Position numbers and translations under genes: made by a program
Shown here: one piece after another, positions 33,130 to 44,257 of the stretch
Numbering within the stretch: the stretch's first letter is position 1
Layout of the letters: the number at the start of each line of letters is the position of its first letter
Source of the DNA: Metaphire vulgaris
Taxonomy: Eukaryota > Annelida > Clitellata > Crassiclitellata > Megascolecidae
DNA: 64,000 bases
NCBI GenBank assembly: GCA_018105865.1
Contig: CM030837.1
Location: forward strand, 11,166,725-11,230,724
Direction: 5' to 3'
Notes under the pieces: generated by a model
The model's input: the letters and a program-made list of their open reading frames with translations, nothing else
What the model was told of the DNA's origin: nothing
Databases searched by the model: none

Positions 33130-33420
33130 ACGATTTGTAGGAGGAATGGGGGATTTCCCCTCCCACTGCCAAACGGCTTCCCCCCACTGATGAGGCTACT
33201 GACATCCCAGCCAGGGAAGTCAATCTCCCCCCACTGTGACAGGAAAATGCATTCACCGTCAGCAGAGGGAGAAAATTTTTGGCACTTCGCGCTGAGCATG
33301 AGTAAAAGAATGAAACTTGATGTTTGGTGGTAGCTGGGGACAGAATTATCTTAATCTTTGAAAAAATTTATCCGTGCTGGCGATTAAACCATTTATACTT
33401 CGTCGTGGCCAGACAATAAA
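33130..33420. other. Unassigned segment between LINE and hAT remnants
   Basis: C-rich runs (CTCCCACTGCC, CTTCCCCCCACTG, CTCCCCCCACTGTG) look like degenerate repeats of one MITE-like motif, but no ends can be paired. Confidence 0.35.
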
Positions 33421-33790
33421 ATTGACCAATCATTATTTGGTGACAGAGCAATAGTTTACCTAGCAGAATTGTGCGAAGTAGATCCGTCACTAGCCTTGGA
33501 TCAGTTCCGACAGTACAAGAACAAAATGAAAGTGATCGGCAATGTGCTTGCTTCATTAATTAGTAGAATTCAAATTCTGCCTATCTTTTCAGCTGAATGT
33601 GAGCGGGGTTTCTTGTGCATGAATATAAATGATACACCAGTTAGAAATGAACTCAGTGTTCATACACTGTCATCTTTTGTTTACATTAAGGTTAATGGGC
33701 CACCACCAGCACTGTTAAATCCTACCAGTTATGTTGAAAAATGGATATGCGATGGGCCACATGCTGCCTCAAGACGATTCATCAAATGCT
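33420..33790 (+). pseudogene. hAT transposase C-terminal dimerisation domain fragment
   Basis: The frame from 33425 reads VYLAELCEVDPSLALDQF, then SRIQILPIFSAECERGF and VRNELSVHTLSSFVYIKVNG, then YVEKWICDGPHAA. The LP-x-S-x-ECERGFxxMN pattern followed by RNxLxxxTLSS is the conserved C-terminal helix set through which hAT-family transposases dimerise. It resembles the hAT-derived type found in ZMYM/KIAA1586-like proteins. Only this last part is present; the catalytic RNase H-like core and any zinc finger are missing and no matching termini are nearby. Best read as a truncated transposon remnant. Confidence 0.75.
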
Positions 33791-34084
33791 CCGTTGATTA
33801 TAAAGTTTGGTTGTCAGTGGCAACTACACTGTACGTCTTCCAACAACTGCCATGTATCATAACTGGCAAACTTAACTTACCTTACCAGATGAAGAGAATT
33901 ATATATATATATATATATTTTATGCCCTCGGTACTTAGTTCCCGAGGGACTTATTACAAAAGTGTCCGGAGACAGATAAATATATACTTTTCAGCTCTTG
34001 GCTTGATCCGAATCAGAAGCAGAGAAAGTCCCTTGGAAGGCAATCGCATTAAAGTGTTGTAAAGTCATCGAAATATGCTGGAGC

Positions 34085-34700
34085 AAAAACTTCTCTCCCT
34101 TTTGTCTCCGGAAAGAACGGAAAGATGACGACTCAATTCTTTTATGAGAGTGAGTGCGTCGTGACTGATTGGACCAAGAGTCTCAAAGGCCAATGGTAAG
34201 AAGAAATAGTCGGCTGACAAGTCAGTGTACTTGACGATTTTCCTGACTGATGCTGCTTCAGCTGCGGTTCCTGGAGAGACGTCAATGGCAGATGAGTTGC
34301 AGCGACTGTGTCTGAAACTGTGACACCAGACAGCAGCCAGCTTGCCACGGAATCATGGTCATGCCTTCCGGTCTCTTTCCATCGGATCTGAGAAGACCGG
34401 GCGGTTCCTTGACCAATGGTATGCCAGCTCGTACCAGGGCCCGGCAGACTACGCCATTGAGCATGGAATGACGAGCAAGGCGACCTGGTCCGAGTTTGCA
34501 GGAAAGTCTGTGGGACCCATTCTCCTGGACCTGCTCGCCACAGGGACAGAGATGCCGCTCACAGACGAAAGCGCCAAGACGAAGACCACTGCAACTCTAA
34601 TTGTCTCGTCGTCTAAGCGCAGACCACAAGAGCTGATGGGCAGCGCATGAAGCCAGTCGCTGACGTGTTCTGCTGCCACTGCTCTTAGGCGAGTCTGATG
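34085..34700 (-). pseudogene. Retroelement polyprotein C-terminal region, decayed
   Basis: In shifting minus-strand frames: VSDWLHALPISSCGLRLDDE, IRVAVVF; then a zinc-knuckle-like CPCGEQVQENGSHRLSC; then VVCRALVRAGIPLVKEPPGL, RSDGKRPEGMTMIPWQAG, and near 34150-34290 AAEAASVRKIVKYTDLSADY and FLPLAFETLGPIS. I recognise this as the region that follows the RT in a group of invertebrate retroelements; the clade name is uncertain. At least two frameshifts. More GC-rich than its surroundings. Confidence 0.6.
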
Positions 34701-34938
34701 GCATTGGCTAAGATCTGAGCTCAGCAAATTGGTAATCTCCCTCTTTCTGTAACTTTTAACATAATAAATTAGCAGAAGTATGCTTTGCTGACTGCTGACT
34801 ATTGCATTCTGGAAAATAATTTTTTCACAAAAATGTCCTGGCTCTATCCCAGGTCGGCCATGTCTTCGGCCCACAACTCAAGAGGTCTCCTCATCATGCC
34901 CAAGCACAAACTACTCTATTCCTGAAATTAGGTTTCTA

Positions 34939-34943
34939 GTCAG

Positions 34944-34989
<46 letters not shown>

Positions 34990-35010
34990 CCACACACATA
35001 TATATATATA
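34939..35010. repeat. TA/CA microsatellite
   Basis: About 30 bp of TA repeats, then 20 bp of CA, then TA again. Lies 90 bp downstream of a MED24 exon donor, in the intron. Confidence 0.9.
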
Positions 35011-35099
35011 TGGCCCATGGGCAGCAGTTATAAAAAAATGTGGCCTTTCATAAAATTTAATTGAATACATCTGTTATGAGGCAATATGCATTTAAATAC

Positions 35100-35337
35100 C
35101 GTATGGTTTCTGACGCATTGTATGTAGAACAGTCAGACACATGACACAGAGTTTAGCTAATGAAGAACTCCGTGGATCAGTAAGGAGATGAATACTGACA
35201 CCAGTTGACTGAAGAAGGTTAGGAAGTGTATGGTGCAACAGACAAAGTGTAATGTTTTCCACATCCATCTGGAAAAGTGAGTAGAGTAGACCAATTCCCT
35301 TGTGTAAATCTTCAGGACGGTCATGTCGAAGAACATC
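35100..35337 (-). CDS. MED24: Mediator subunit 24, exon c
   Basis: MED24 is a subunit of the Mediator complex, which links activators to RNA polymerase II in the nucleus. This 238-bp minus-strand exon has acceptor AATGTTTCAG before GATGTTCTTC and donor CATACG followed by GTATTT. It encodes DVLRHDRPEDLHKGIGLLYS, then LFQMDVENITLCLLHHTLPN, then LLTDPRSSSLAKLCVMCLTV. These align with the vertebrate MED24 segment containing RAVELLYSIFCLDMQQVTL and DPPGTALAKLAVWC, in the same order and spacing. It starts in phase 0 and leaves one base, both as the neighbouring exons require. This is the strongest single piece of evidence for the gene identity. Confidence 0.88.
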
Positions 35338-36548
35338 CTGAAACATTGCAGTAAAACATTACCATAGATGTTGCAAACGTATTTTTTTTTCTCTCACCAA
35401 AAACGTGTTTTTTAATGTTTTAAATTTTTTACTCCTTTTTATTTTATTGCGTTTTTCCAATGGCTTTTGCAATATGGTATTTCCATTATTTCTAGGTCAT
35501 GGGTCAGAGAAGCAGCGAATTTAAATTTTCAAATATTAACCCCTTAACAGGGGAATTAAATTTTACAAGACGTCACCATTCTGGGTAATTAATTTTGGAA
35601 AAAGTGTGCATATGAACTGTGAACATGAACTTTTAAAATTTATTATATTTCAGGCTATATGGAAGCTAAAAAATGAGGTTTGCACCATTGTTTAGCATTT
35701 ATATTGTTCTATATATTTATATTGTTTATTCATTTATATTGCCCCAAAAAATTATTTGGGGGTAGGGTCCACTCTACAGCCTAAAATAGGACCCCTCCCA
35801 AAAATTTTGTTCAAAGCTCAATAGCAAAAATTTTTCAGTGGTGACCCCACTTGGGTGAGTGGTAAAGTTGTAGGGGTATCATTGGAATAGAAAAGATCAA
35901 AATTTTGAAGATCAGACCCAATTTGGGATAGTTATCATATTTCAAACTCTAGAACTCATTGCTCGGAGAAATGACAATTTTGCGAAAATTTTGCAATCTG
36001 AAAAACCAAACATTTCAGGCTATATAGAAGTTAAAAAAATGAGGTTTGCACCGTTGTTTAGCATTTTTATTGTTCTTTCTATCCATCTGTGTCCCACAAA
36101 AATTGGGGTAGGGTCCACTCTAAACTAGCCTAAAATAGGACCTCCTCTCAAAAATTGTGTTCAAAGCTCAAGAGCAAAAATGTTTCAGTGGTGACCCCAC
36201 TTGAGTGAGCGGCAAAGTTATAGGGGGTGTCGTTGGAACAAAATAGATCACAAATTTTGAAGATCGGACCTCATTTGGGGGAAGTTATCATATTTAAAAC
36301 CCAAGAAATTACTTTTTGGCAAAGCCAAAATCTGGCCCTCTGTCGAATAAAACCTATATTCCTTGCTTATAGCGGGCATAATAGCTAAAAAGAGCTACTA
36401 TCTAGCGAATGGATAATAACGAAATCGAATTATTACATTGCAACGTTTATAAACGGCGAACCCATTTGAGGAACAGACTCTGAAGTTGAGCGCCGTATAT
36501 ATATATGGCGAACCCATTTGACGAATGCTTGGCGCGTGCCGTATATAT

Positions 36549-37793
36549 GTTACAGTCAAAGTGTGAAATCAGGCAATGTTGACATTGCCTGAAATTTTTA
36601 GGCAATGTCGACATATCCCGATTCACTCGGGCAATGTCGACATTGACTGAAATTGTTAGGCATTGTTTAACAATGCCTGAAATTTGCTCAGATTTTCTAC
36701 ATGTTACAGTCAAAGTGTGAAATCAGGCTATGTTGACATTGCCTGAAATTTTTAGGCAATGTCGACATAAGCCGTTTCACTCGGGCAATGTTGACATTGA
36801 CTAAAAATTTTGGGCATTGTTTAACAATGCCTGAAATTTGCTCAGATTTTCTACACACTTTGCCTGAAATCTGTATCCATGATGGAATAGCACTGTATAT
36901 GGAGCTATGCATGCACCAATGTGTAACATAGCAAAAATTAAATGAGTTGCAAATTATGGGCCGTCCATATAGTACGTACGCACCAAGGGGGACTTGAGAT
37001 TTAGGCGATTTTGCGTACGGAAGCGTATGGGAGGGAGGGGGTCACAACTGAATTTGTACGTACGCACATTGATATTTATAAATAGATAGAAGGCTGGTAT
37101 AATCACACAAACATTTGATTTGAAAAAATTACTTACTCACAGTCAAACAAAGGTTCTGACTATTGTTCCCACGGTTATTTAAATATTAAAAACCTTTAAT
37201 TTAATAGTAAACAAATGCTTTTTGGCCATGGCTAAAAATTAATTTTCACCGTGCAAGGGGGGTTTGCTAATTTGTATGTACGCATAGGGGGGGTGGGTTA
37301 ACCAAAATGTACAGTGTGCAACAGAGGAAGGGGTTGAAAATATGACTTTTTTGCGTACGTACTATATGGATGGCCCGTTAAATGTTGCAAGCAGTAATAT
37401 AAAATAGTTCTGAAACATTAATAACTGCCAAAAACTTTATTAAGTTCAAATGAAATAAAGGAACAAGCAGTAATAGAAAACAGTTCTACAGCATTAACAA
37501 CACAAACACACATATATATATGTTACAGTCAAAGTGTGAAATCAGGCAATGTTGACATTGCCTGAAATTTGTAGGCAATGTCGACATATGCCGACATTTA
37601 CCTGCTGCTATTCCATCACAGATAAAGATTTCAGGCAAAGCGTGTAGAAAATCTGAGCAAATTTCAGGCATTGTTAAACAATCAAACAATTTCAGTCAAT
37701 GTCGACATTGCCCGAGTGAATCGGGATATGTCGACATTGCCTAAAAATTTCAGGCAATGTCAACATTGCCTGATTTCACACTTTGACTGTAAC
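36549..37793. mobile_element. Palindrome-rich composite element
   Basis: Both outer ends read TTACAGTCAAAGTGTGAAAT inward and sit in TATATATG/CATATATA, within a TTAA element. The end module (about 150-190 bp) contains AGGCAATGTTGACATTGCCT, GGGCAATGTCGACATTGAC and GGCATTGTTTAACAATGCC and occurs four times. Two are direct copies at 36549-36701 and 36702-36890, one partial direct copy lies at 37521-37600 and one inverted copy at 37604-37793. The last two form a small complete element of 273 bp. A separate MITE (36958-37376) lies between. The repeated 60-90 codon frames here are by-products of the repeats, not genes. Confidence 0.7.
36958..37376. mobile_element. MITE with GGGCCGTCCATATAGTACGT termini
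   Basis: Left end GGGCCGTCCATATAGTACGT; right end (minus) GGGCCATCCATATAGTACGT. TACGTACGCA motifs recur inside (37060, 37240-37280), with G-rich runs. The flanks (AAATTAT / GTTAAAT) do not give a clear target duplication. The terminal motif is a type I know from many animal MITEs, but I cannot assign a superfamily. Confidence 0.75.
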
Positions 37794-38132
37794 ATATATA
37801 TGGTGAACCCAGTTAAGATATTAATCAAGGCGCTACACAATTTAAATTACGGTTTAGTGCCAAAATGCAGCAATATTGAAAAGTCGAAATACGAACCACG
37901 TTGAGCTGAATTCTCTTGTTTTTTGTTGTTAATTGCATGAAAGTTATACAAAAGGTGCGGTATATTTTAAAATATTATCGGTAGTTGCTTAAAATTCCTT
38001 AGAATATGAGTTTAAACAAGCGTTGAAGGTGATACGTTTACGTTGAACCTAAGATGATCCCTTCATGTTTTGACAGTCTATAATTTTTAGAGGAGCTTAT
38101 TAATTTGGTGCCAGGACAATGTTAATATTTTA

Positions 38133-38969
38133 GTTGTTAACAGGCAGCTCATAGGGTTTCTCACTGCTAATGGACTCATGCCGCGTGACCAGTCAGCGTA
38201 TCGTCGAGGGCACTCGACTGAATCCGCCATCCTTAAGATTTTCAATGATCTGGTCGATGTTGTGTCGAACGGGAGGCTTGCACTTCTATGCCTTCTTGAC
38301 CTCTCGTCGGCATTTGATTCGGTTGATCATCAGGTCCTCATTCATCGGCTTGAGAAATCATTCGGTGTGGGTGGCTCCTCCTTGCGGTGGATAGCTAGCT
38401 ATCTCTCTGACAGATTGCAATCTGTAACGTGCGGAGGGAATCTATCTGTAGGGCGGAGTGTTGGGTGTGGGGTCCCTGAAGGGTCGGTGATTGGCCCATT
38501 ACTCTTCATTCTTTACACGGCTGACCTTAGATCCATTATTTTGGCCTTTGGACTGTCGCCCCACAGCTATGCTGACGACACCCAGATTTACTCGTCCTGC
38601 CTCCCAGGCGATGTGGAGGTGCTGCGGGAACGGTTCCTGGGGTGTCTGGCTGCCGTCTCGAAGTGGGCGGAGGAAAATCGATTGGCCCTTAATGTTGGAA
38701 AAACGGAGTTTATCTGGGTCACCACCCCTCGGAGAAGGACGCTAGTGAATCGTAAACCGTTCGTGATGGGTGATGCTACCATTGTCCCCTCAGAGTGTGT
38801 GAGGCTGCTGGGGGTCCTCTTTGATGGTACTTTGTCATTTGAGCCGTACCTAAATGATGTGATCAGGCGATGCCACTTTCAACTGAGAAGAATACGATCA
38901 GTCCGGCGCTATCTACCTGTATCCGGTGTCGTTCACTTGGTTCAGGCCTTAGTGCTAACGCAGATTGAT
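38133..38969 (+). pseudogene. Reverse transcriptase of the CR1/L2-like LINE (interrupted)
   Basis: A continuous open frame of about 279 codons from the truncation point to the MITE insertion. In order: NRQLIGFLTANGLMPRDQSA, RRGHSTESAILKIFNDLVDV, LLDLSSAFDSVDHQVLIHRL, the RT palm motif GVPEGSVIGPLLFILYTADL (canonical GVPQGS has Q replaced by E), SPHSYADDTQIYSS with the catalytic aspartates intact, EENRLALNVGKTEFIWVT, and VRLLGVLFDGTLSF. The frame ends at QIDY, where the MITE interrupts; beyond it the same frame resumes as CNSVLWGLP. Function: copies LINE RNA during target-primed integration. Confidence 0.85.
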
Positions 38970-38971
38970 TA

Positions 38972-39802
38972 CCGTATTTTCGCGCGTACTGCCCACACCC
39001 CGCGGATAGTCCGCACCCGCGGATAGCCCGCAAAAAATATACATCCTGTAAAATATGAATCAGAAAGCCCGCACCTTCGCATAGCCCGCACCCTCCCATT
39101 GCCCGCACCTTCTCATTCACGGTGACAGGTGGCCCGAGGCGGGGATTGGAGACAAAAGCATTGGGGCGAGGACGGGATCGGCATCACGGGGCGGGAGAGG
39201 GTTGACCCGGGCGAGGTGGGCGGGGAGTCTTGTCCCTGTGCAGACCAATCATGGTAGCCTTAAGTGTCTCTGGCATTTCTGTACCTTGTACTCTCTTTGT
39301 ATCCGAAATGCCATCAGTGTACTGGGTACCTCTAGACGGGCGTCAGCTGCCCAGGGTTGTCAGCGGCCCGGGGGTGGTCAGCTGCCTGGGGTTAGTCAGA
39401 TGCCAGACTTACAAGGACACATCAGGTTAGTACCACTAAAGGTGATCAGGTCATCTGTCACAACCCACCTGCCTTTGCCCGGGGCTTTATTGGGCTTTGT
39501 TGGGACTTGCTTCCACCAAAAAGAATCAGTCATGCATGAAATTGCTGTATTGGGAGATACAACAATGCCTTCTTGAGTTCATTTGCCCCTTGAGCACCAT
39601 GGGTATGGGTAATTGGTGAAGCAGTAGGGGGATGGAAATGGGTGGGAAGGGTATGAGGAGATGAATTGGAAAGAGCTGCATTCTGTTGACACAATTTCTG
39701 TAGAATTTGAATCAGATTGCCCGCACCTCCGCATTGCCCGCACCTGGCATTTTTGTTTGTAAAAAATCGCATAGCCCGCGGGCAGTACGCGCGAAAATAC
39801 GG
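38972..39802. mobile_element. TA-flanked mariner-type MITE inside the LINE
   Basis: Ends CCGTATTTTCGCGCGTACTG and (minus) the same 20 bases, flanked by TA on both sides (38970-38971, 39803-39804). GCCCGC motifs cluster at both ends. Removing the element with one TA restores the LINE reading DYCNSVLWG. 831 bp, GC-rich interior, no transposase. A truncated copy is at 60780-60955. Confidence 0.9.
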
Positions 39803-40347
39803 TACTGCAATAGTGTGTTGTGGGGTCTCCCGGTCAATAAACTGGATTGGCTGCAGTCTATTCTTAATCAGTCAGCGAGGATCGTGTTCGGATGTCGTTG
39901 GCGCGAGCACGTAACTCCACTTCTCAGGATCGTCTTCATTGGCTTGAGTCCCTGAGCGGATTGTGTTCAGAGATGCTGGCTGACGACAGAGTGTGCTGCA
40001 TGACCCGTACTGTCCGGAGTATCTCGCCTCTCTTGTAAAGACACCGCAGTGCAGTGATAGGAGATTGTCACTCCGTTCGAGTCGTAGGGTCAAACTTCAG
40101 GTTCCTCCTCCCTCCAAGACTGCCAAGTTTGGAGAGAGATCATTTACACGCGGCAACCCTATCTTGTGGAACTCTCTTCCTGATCACGTCACCTCGGCTG
40201 ATACTCCTGAACACTTCATCAAGAGCTTAAAAACGCATTTGTTTGGGTTGGGGTATAGTTGAGATGTTAAAGCGCTTTTGTTGTGGGTCTCAGCCTTGTT
40301 ACAGCGCTATAGAAATCGTCCAAGAATGAATGAATGAATGAATGAAT

Positions 40348-40935
40348 TCAAAAAAACTATTGTGTTTCTCGTTGTCTTGCCTTTCTTCGTTTATAAATTA
40401 ATTACGCCACCACAGTAAAAAAATTATCATGTTAATTTGTGTGTTGGCTAAAAAGTAAGTCATCGTTTTTTTTCAATTTTTTTATATTTCCAGAAAAAAC
40501 ACGTTATTTTACATTTTTCATTTCTTTGTATACGTTTGGAACACCTATGAACATTACAGAATTACAATCAAGTTTAAAACTTTAATATTTACTTCATGAT
40601 ATTGCATTTCAATATACTTTGCAAACTGTACAGATTTATAAAAAGTAGTTGTACTAATGTTCAGTGTAAGGAGGCCGGATGGTCAAATGATGAAGCCACA
40701 ATACTTTGTGGCGAATGCAATTTCAAATTAAGTGCAATTTCAAACTAAGTTGCAGAATGTGTGGCTCTGTCGTTGAATCAACCTCAGTAATAGAATATGC
40801 TGCTTCAACATATGTCAACCACAGAACCATATAATACAAGTAACCAAATGGGCCTACTTTAGTGGTTAATCAACAACAAACCAATGGTTTAACCATCCCA
40901 CCTCTAAGCATTTTTCGCAATGTCCTCTGATAAAG
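40348..40935. other. Intronic DNA, nothing recognised
   Basis: AT-rich with T-runs; no open frame, TIR or repeat of note. Confidence 0.4.
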
Positions 40936-40939
40936 GGGG

Positions 40940-43900
40940 TGGTATCCACCCCTATCTCAGTCCAACTATGTCCACCCCATGATTTTGAGTGTATGAGTGT
41001 ATGTGTGCGCTTAGTGCGTGTGTTCGAAAATTGCTGCTGCGTTTTAGATTCTGGATTTTGTCGCTGTCGTGTTGTTTACTCAAATTCGGTTTGTTTCGGA
41101 GTGTTGTTTTTCGGTCGGGGCAGGGATTTATTTCACTCTGAGAGCTGGAGAAGCTGTTTCTGCAAATTTTGTGAGCATTTACTGTTCTGAGTTATGTCCT
41201 TGGCTTACTCAAAGAAGCGTCTCCTGTCGTTCAATCATAATCGACCGCCTTCTCGCTCGACAAGGAAAACGCTGATGCTACACTACTTGTGGAGGCCAAA
41301 AAGTGATCGTAATATTGATACTAAGTCAACTGTAACAGGAGTCACTGTGCACACTGGACATCAACAGGAAGCTTCTTCCGATTCCGTTCCCCGGACGCAA
41401 GGGAGTGGTGTCAAAATAGGCTGGCTCAATGTACAGTCTATTAATTAACAAGACCACCACTGTGCGTGAGCGTATAGAGGAGTGCAAATACGATGTATTT
41501 GTGGCCACCGAGACGTGGCATCATAAGGATGATACTATCCTTAATCATGCAAGTGTACCAGCCTACTCCATTTCTGAGCACAGTCGTGAGATTGGCAGAG
41601 GTGGAGGCGTGGCTATTTTCTACCATAGGCATTATAGTTGTACGCCAATATCACTACCTAGTGTTACAACTTTTGAATACGTCTGTGTATGTCTTAGAAC
41701 CGGCAGAAACGCTTTTGTCGTGCTTGCGATATATCAACCTGGGTCTGACCGAGCGTCGAGTTTATTTTATGAAGAGTTAACTACCATCTTTGAGGTCATC
41801 ATCCTGTAGGCATGTCCTGTAATTATTGGAGGTGATTTTGATATACACATTCAGGATTCAGAAGACCCCGACGCGCAAAGGCTACTGGAAATTCTAACCA
41901 CCTTTGCCTTAAAGCAGAACGTTTACAGCCCCACCCATCGCGCCTATGGCACTCTCGATCTCGTCATGACTTTTACCGACGATTCCGAGACAACTGACGT
42001 TGCGATTGATCCTCCTTCGGTAATCTCTCTGATCATGGATGTATTACTTCAGAACATGGATTTCCTGTGATAACAGCACCAACTGTCTTTAGGGAAGTAA
42101 GAAGTTGGAGGAACGTTGATTGTGCGCAGTTCGCGAAGGCGATCTCAGAGAGTGTAATTGGCAATGTTCCTTCAGATGTTGATGTTGATAAAATGTTTAG
42201 CAATTATAATGTAACATTAACAGAATTAGCCAATCAGTTTGCGCCTAAGCATACTATTCGATCGAATTGTCAACCGCTAACCCTTTGGGTCGATGACGAG
42301 TCTATACTCGCCAGACGTACCTGTCGGCGACTTGAAAGGAAATATAGGAGATCACGCAATCTCACAGATTTAAATCGATGGGTCGCTGAAATGAGAAAGA
42401 AATTTGATCTCCTTTGCCGGAAAAATACCAGTACTGGCTAAATAGAATTAAGAATGACGGTCTCTCTAACAGCAGGCTCTGGCTCTCTATTAAACTATTG
42501 CAGGGTGACAGCGCGGTTCATGATCATTCGACAGATGGCCTTAATGCTGATGGCTTTGCCAATCATTTTCAAAAGAAAGTCGAGGTGATCAGAAACTCAT
42601 TTAAGCACTCTCCTCCGCCAGAGATGAAGCAGTCCTTCACGGGTGATCCACTCGATTTCTACAAGCCGAATTCCGACGATGAGGTTCGGGCAATCATCTT
42701 ATCATCTCCATCGAAAACGAATGAAGGTGACCCTATCCCTACTTTTCTTCTTAAAGAACTTTTAGACGTGCTTATTGGATACATAACTGCTATGATCAAT
42801 GCATCACTTCAACAAGCTTTATTACCATCCAGTGAGAAAGAGGCCCTAATTATACCTCGACTGAAAAAGCAAAACCTTGACTCTGGAGACTATGCAAGCT
42901 ATCGCCCAATAGCTAATCTTACTTTCATGTCTAAGACGATCGAATGAGTTATTGCAGGACAGATACTGGCTCACTTGAATAAGTATCATCTTCTTCCTGG
43001 AACCCAGTCTGCCTATCGACAGAATCATTCAACCGAAACGGCGCTCCTAGGCATTCTTTCAGACGTGTTTAAAGCCGCTGATAAAGGCAAAGTAACCACG
43101 CTGATTCTACTTGATCTCACAGCTGCTTTTGAATTGGTCGACCATGAAATTCTTCTGCAGAGGCTACGTCCGAAGATGGGAATTGATGGTACAGCCCTTC
43201 AATGGCTGAGATCATATTTAACCGATTGAGCATCACTCGTCTGTTATCAGGGATTTGTGTCAAGTTCTAGAAAGATGCTCTGTGGCGTCCCACAGGGGTC
43301 CATTTTGGGTCCCCTGCTTTTTGCTATTTTTATCAGTGAACTTGACAGTATAGTGACTGATCATCAGCTCAACACACACTACTATGCTGAACACATTCAA
43401 CTGTATCACTCTCACTATCCAGAGGAGGCCAAAGAAGCAGCTGAAATACTGTCTAAGATCATTGTACAAATTCAGGCATAGCTTAACACATATAGACTTA
43501 AATTAAATCCTTCAAAGTCTGAACTGATATGCTTGGGACAGAGGCGGCAGTTAAATAAAGTGATGCTTGACGAAATTAGAGTTGGTTCTGATCTGATTGT
43601 GCGCTCAAAGGTTGTTCACATTCTGGGTGTGATTCTTTATGAAAATCTGTCAATGGCCGATCACATAGGCAGGGTTGTATCACGTGGATTCCTTGAATTG
43701 CGTAAACTAAGAATGATTATAACCTCGGTGACATGAGAAGTAGTACTGACTCTTGTTCATGCACTGATCTGTACACGGCTAGACTACTGCAACAGTCTTC
43801 TTGCTCAAATTAACATCACACAGCTAAAGAGACTCCAATCATGCAGCGGCTCGCTTGATAACAGAGACACAAAGGAACCAGCACATTTCGCCAGTCCTTC

Positions 43901-44257
43901 GTGAGCTGCACTGGCTCCTGGTGATCTTTAGAGTTAAGTTCAAAATTATCTCACTAGTGGACAAATGTCTTCGTGGTGATGCACCGGAATACCTTAAAAC
44001 TGACTGCACGCTCGTCCGATCATCAGATAGGACATATGGTTTGAGATCAAGTGACACGCGATTACTTGTCATTCCTCAAACTAAATCAAAGCTCGGTGAT
44101 CGTGCGTTCTCGAGGCTCGGCCCAGCCTACTGGAACACGCTTCCATTGGAACTCAGGGATCGATTCACTACACGAGACATTTTGTTATCCAGACTGAAGA
44201 TGTTTCTTTTTGAACAATCAGCAGCGGCGCTTTAGTGTCTTAAGGCGCCTTGTAATG

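Larger units (their letters stand above)
31040..33130 (+). mobile_element. RTE-like LINE interrupted by a hAT MITE and a solo LTR
   Basis: The oldest layer of a nested set. Pieces read AKRFNVEALLEHNDLAQAYE and LRNRFKILAELKDDTEAAW (31100-31250). After the MITE comes TIMDSAEKTI and TRAPWMSDETYNILPERQQ (31802-31920), then decaying linker to 32221. After the solo LTR come PDPDIASDEPTLHEVENAIL and KAPVADGIPAELLKCAID (32905-33060) and VPAAWKEEIII, where the copy breaks off at about 33125. Only the linker and the first RT blocks are present, so both the endonuclease and the catalytic core are missing. Frameshifts occur near 31900 and later. Confidence 0.8.
35540..37812 (+). mobile_element. TTAA-flanked element, family A, interrupted by a composite
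   Basis: Starts after TTAA (35536-35539) with CCCCTTAACAGGGGAATT. It has two internal units (from about 35650 and 36010; GAGGTTTGCACC; GGGTAGGGTCCACTCTA) and a tail with GGCGAACCCATTTG. It is interrupted at 36549-37793 and resumes with GGTGAACCCAG before TTAA (37813-37816). Without the insertion it would be about 1.03 kb, like the copy at 26.3 kb. Confidence 0.75.
38133..40347 (+). mobile_element. CR1/L2-like LINE with a nested TA-flanked MITE
   Basis: A 5'-truncated LINE starting inside the RT fingers and ending with GCGCTATAGAAATCGTCC and an AATG microsatellite (40321-40347). The MITE at 38972-39802 splits it. The C-terminal part reads LPVNKLDWLQSILNQSARIV, REHVTPLLR, then, after a frameshift, SKTAKFGERSFTRGNPILW and FIKSLKTHLFGLGYS with its stop at about 40260. 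It is of the same family as the ends at 24.5 and 57.9 kb. Confidence 0.85.

Noticed and set aside
33420..33790. Host ZMYM/KIAA1586-like gene exon
   Set aside because: The frame is on the strand opposite MED24, has no clear splice borders, and stands among transposon remnants; a truncated hAT transposase is simpler.
36447..37904. Several similar 60-90 codon frames with FRQCQHCLISHFDCN
   Set aside because: They are translations of the repeated palindromic modules on both strands, not a conserved protein.
40939..41190. 83-codon cysteine-rich frame as a secreted peptide gene
   Set aside because: Lies in the presumed leader of the CR1-like LINE; no convincing signal peptide cleavage or conserved cysteine pattern.
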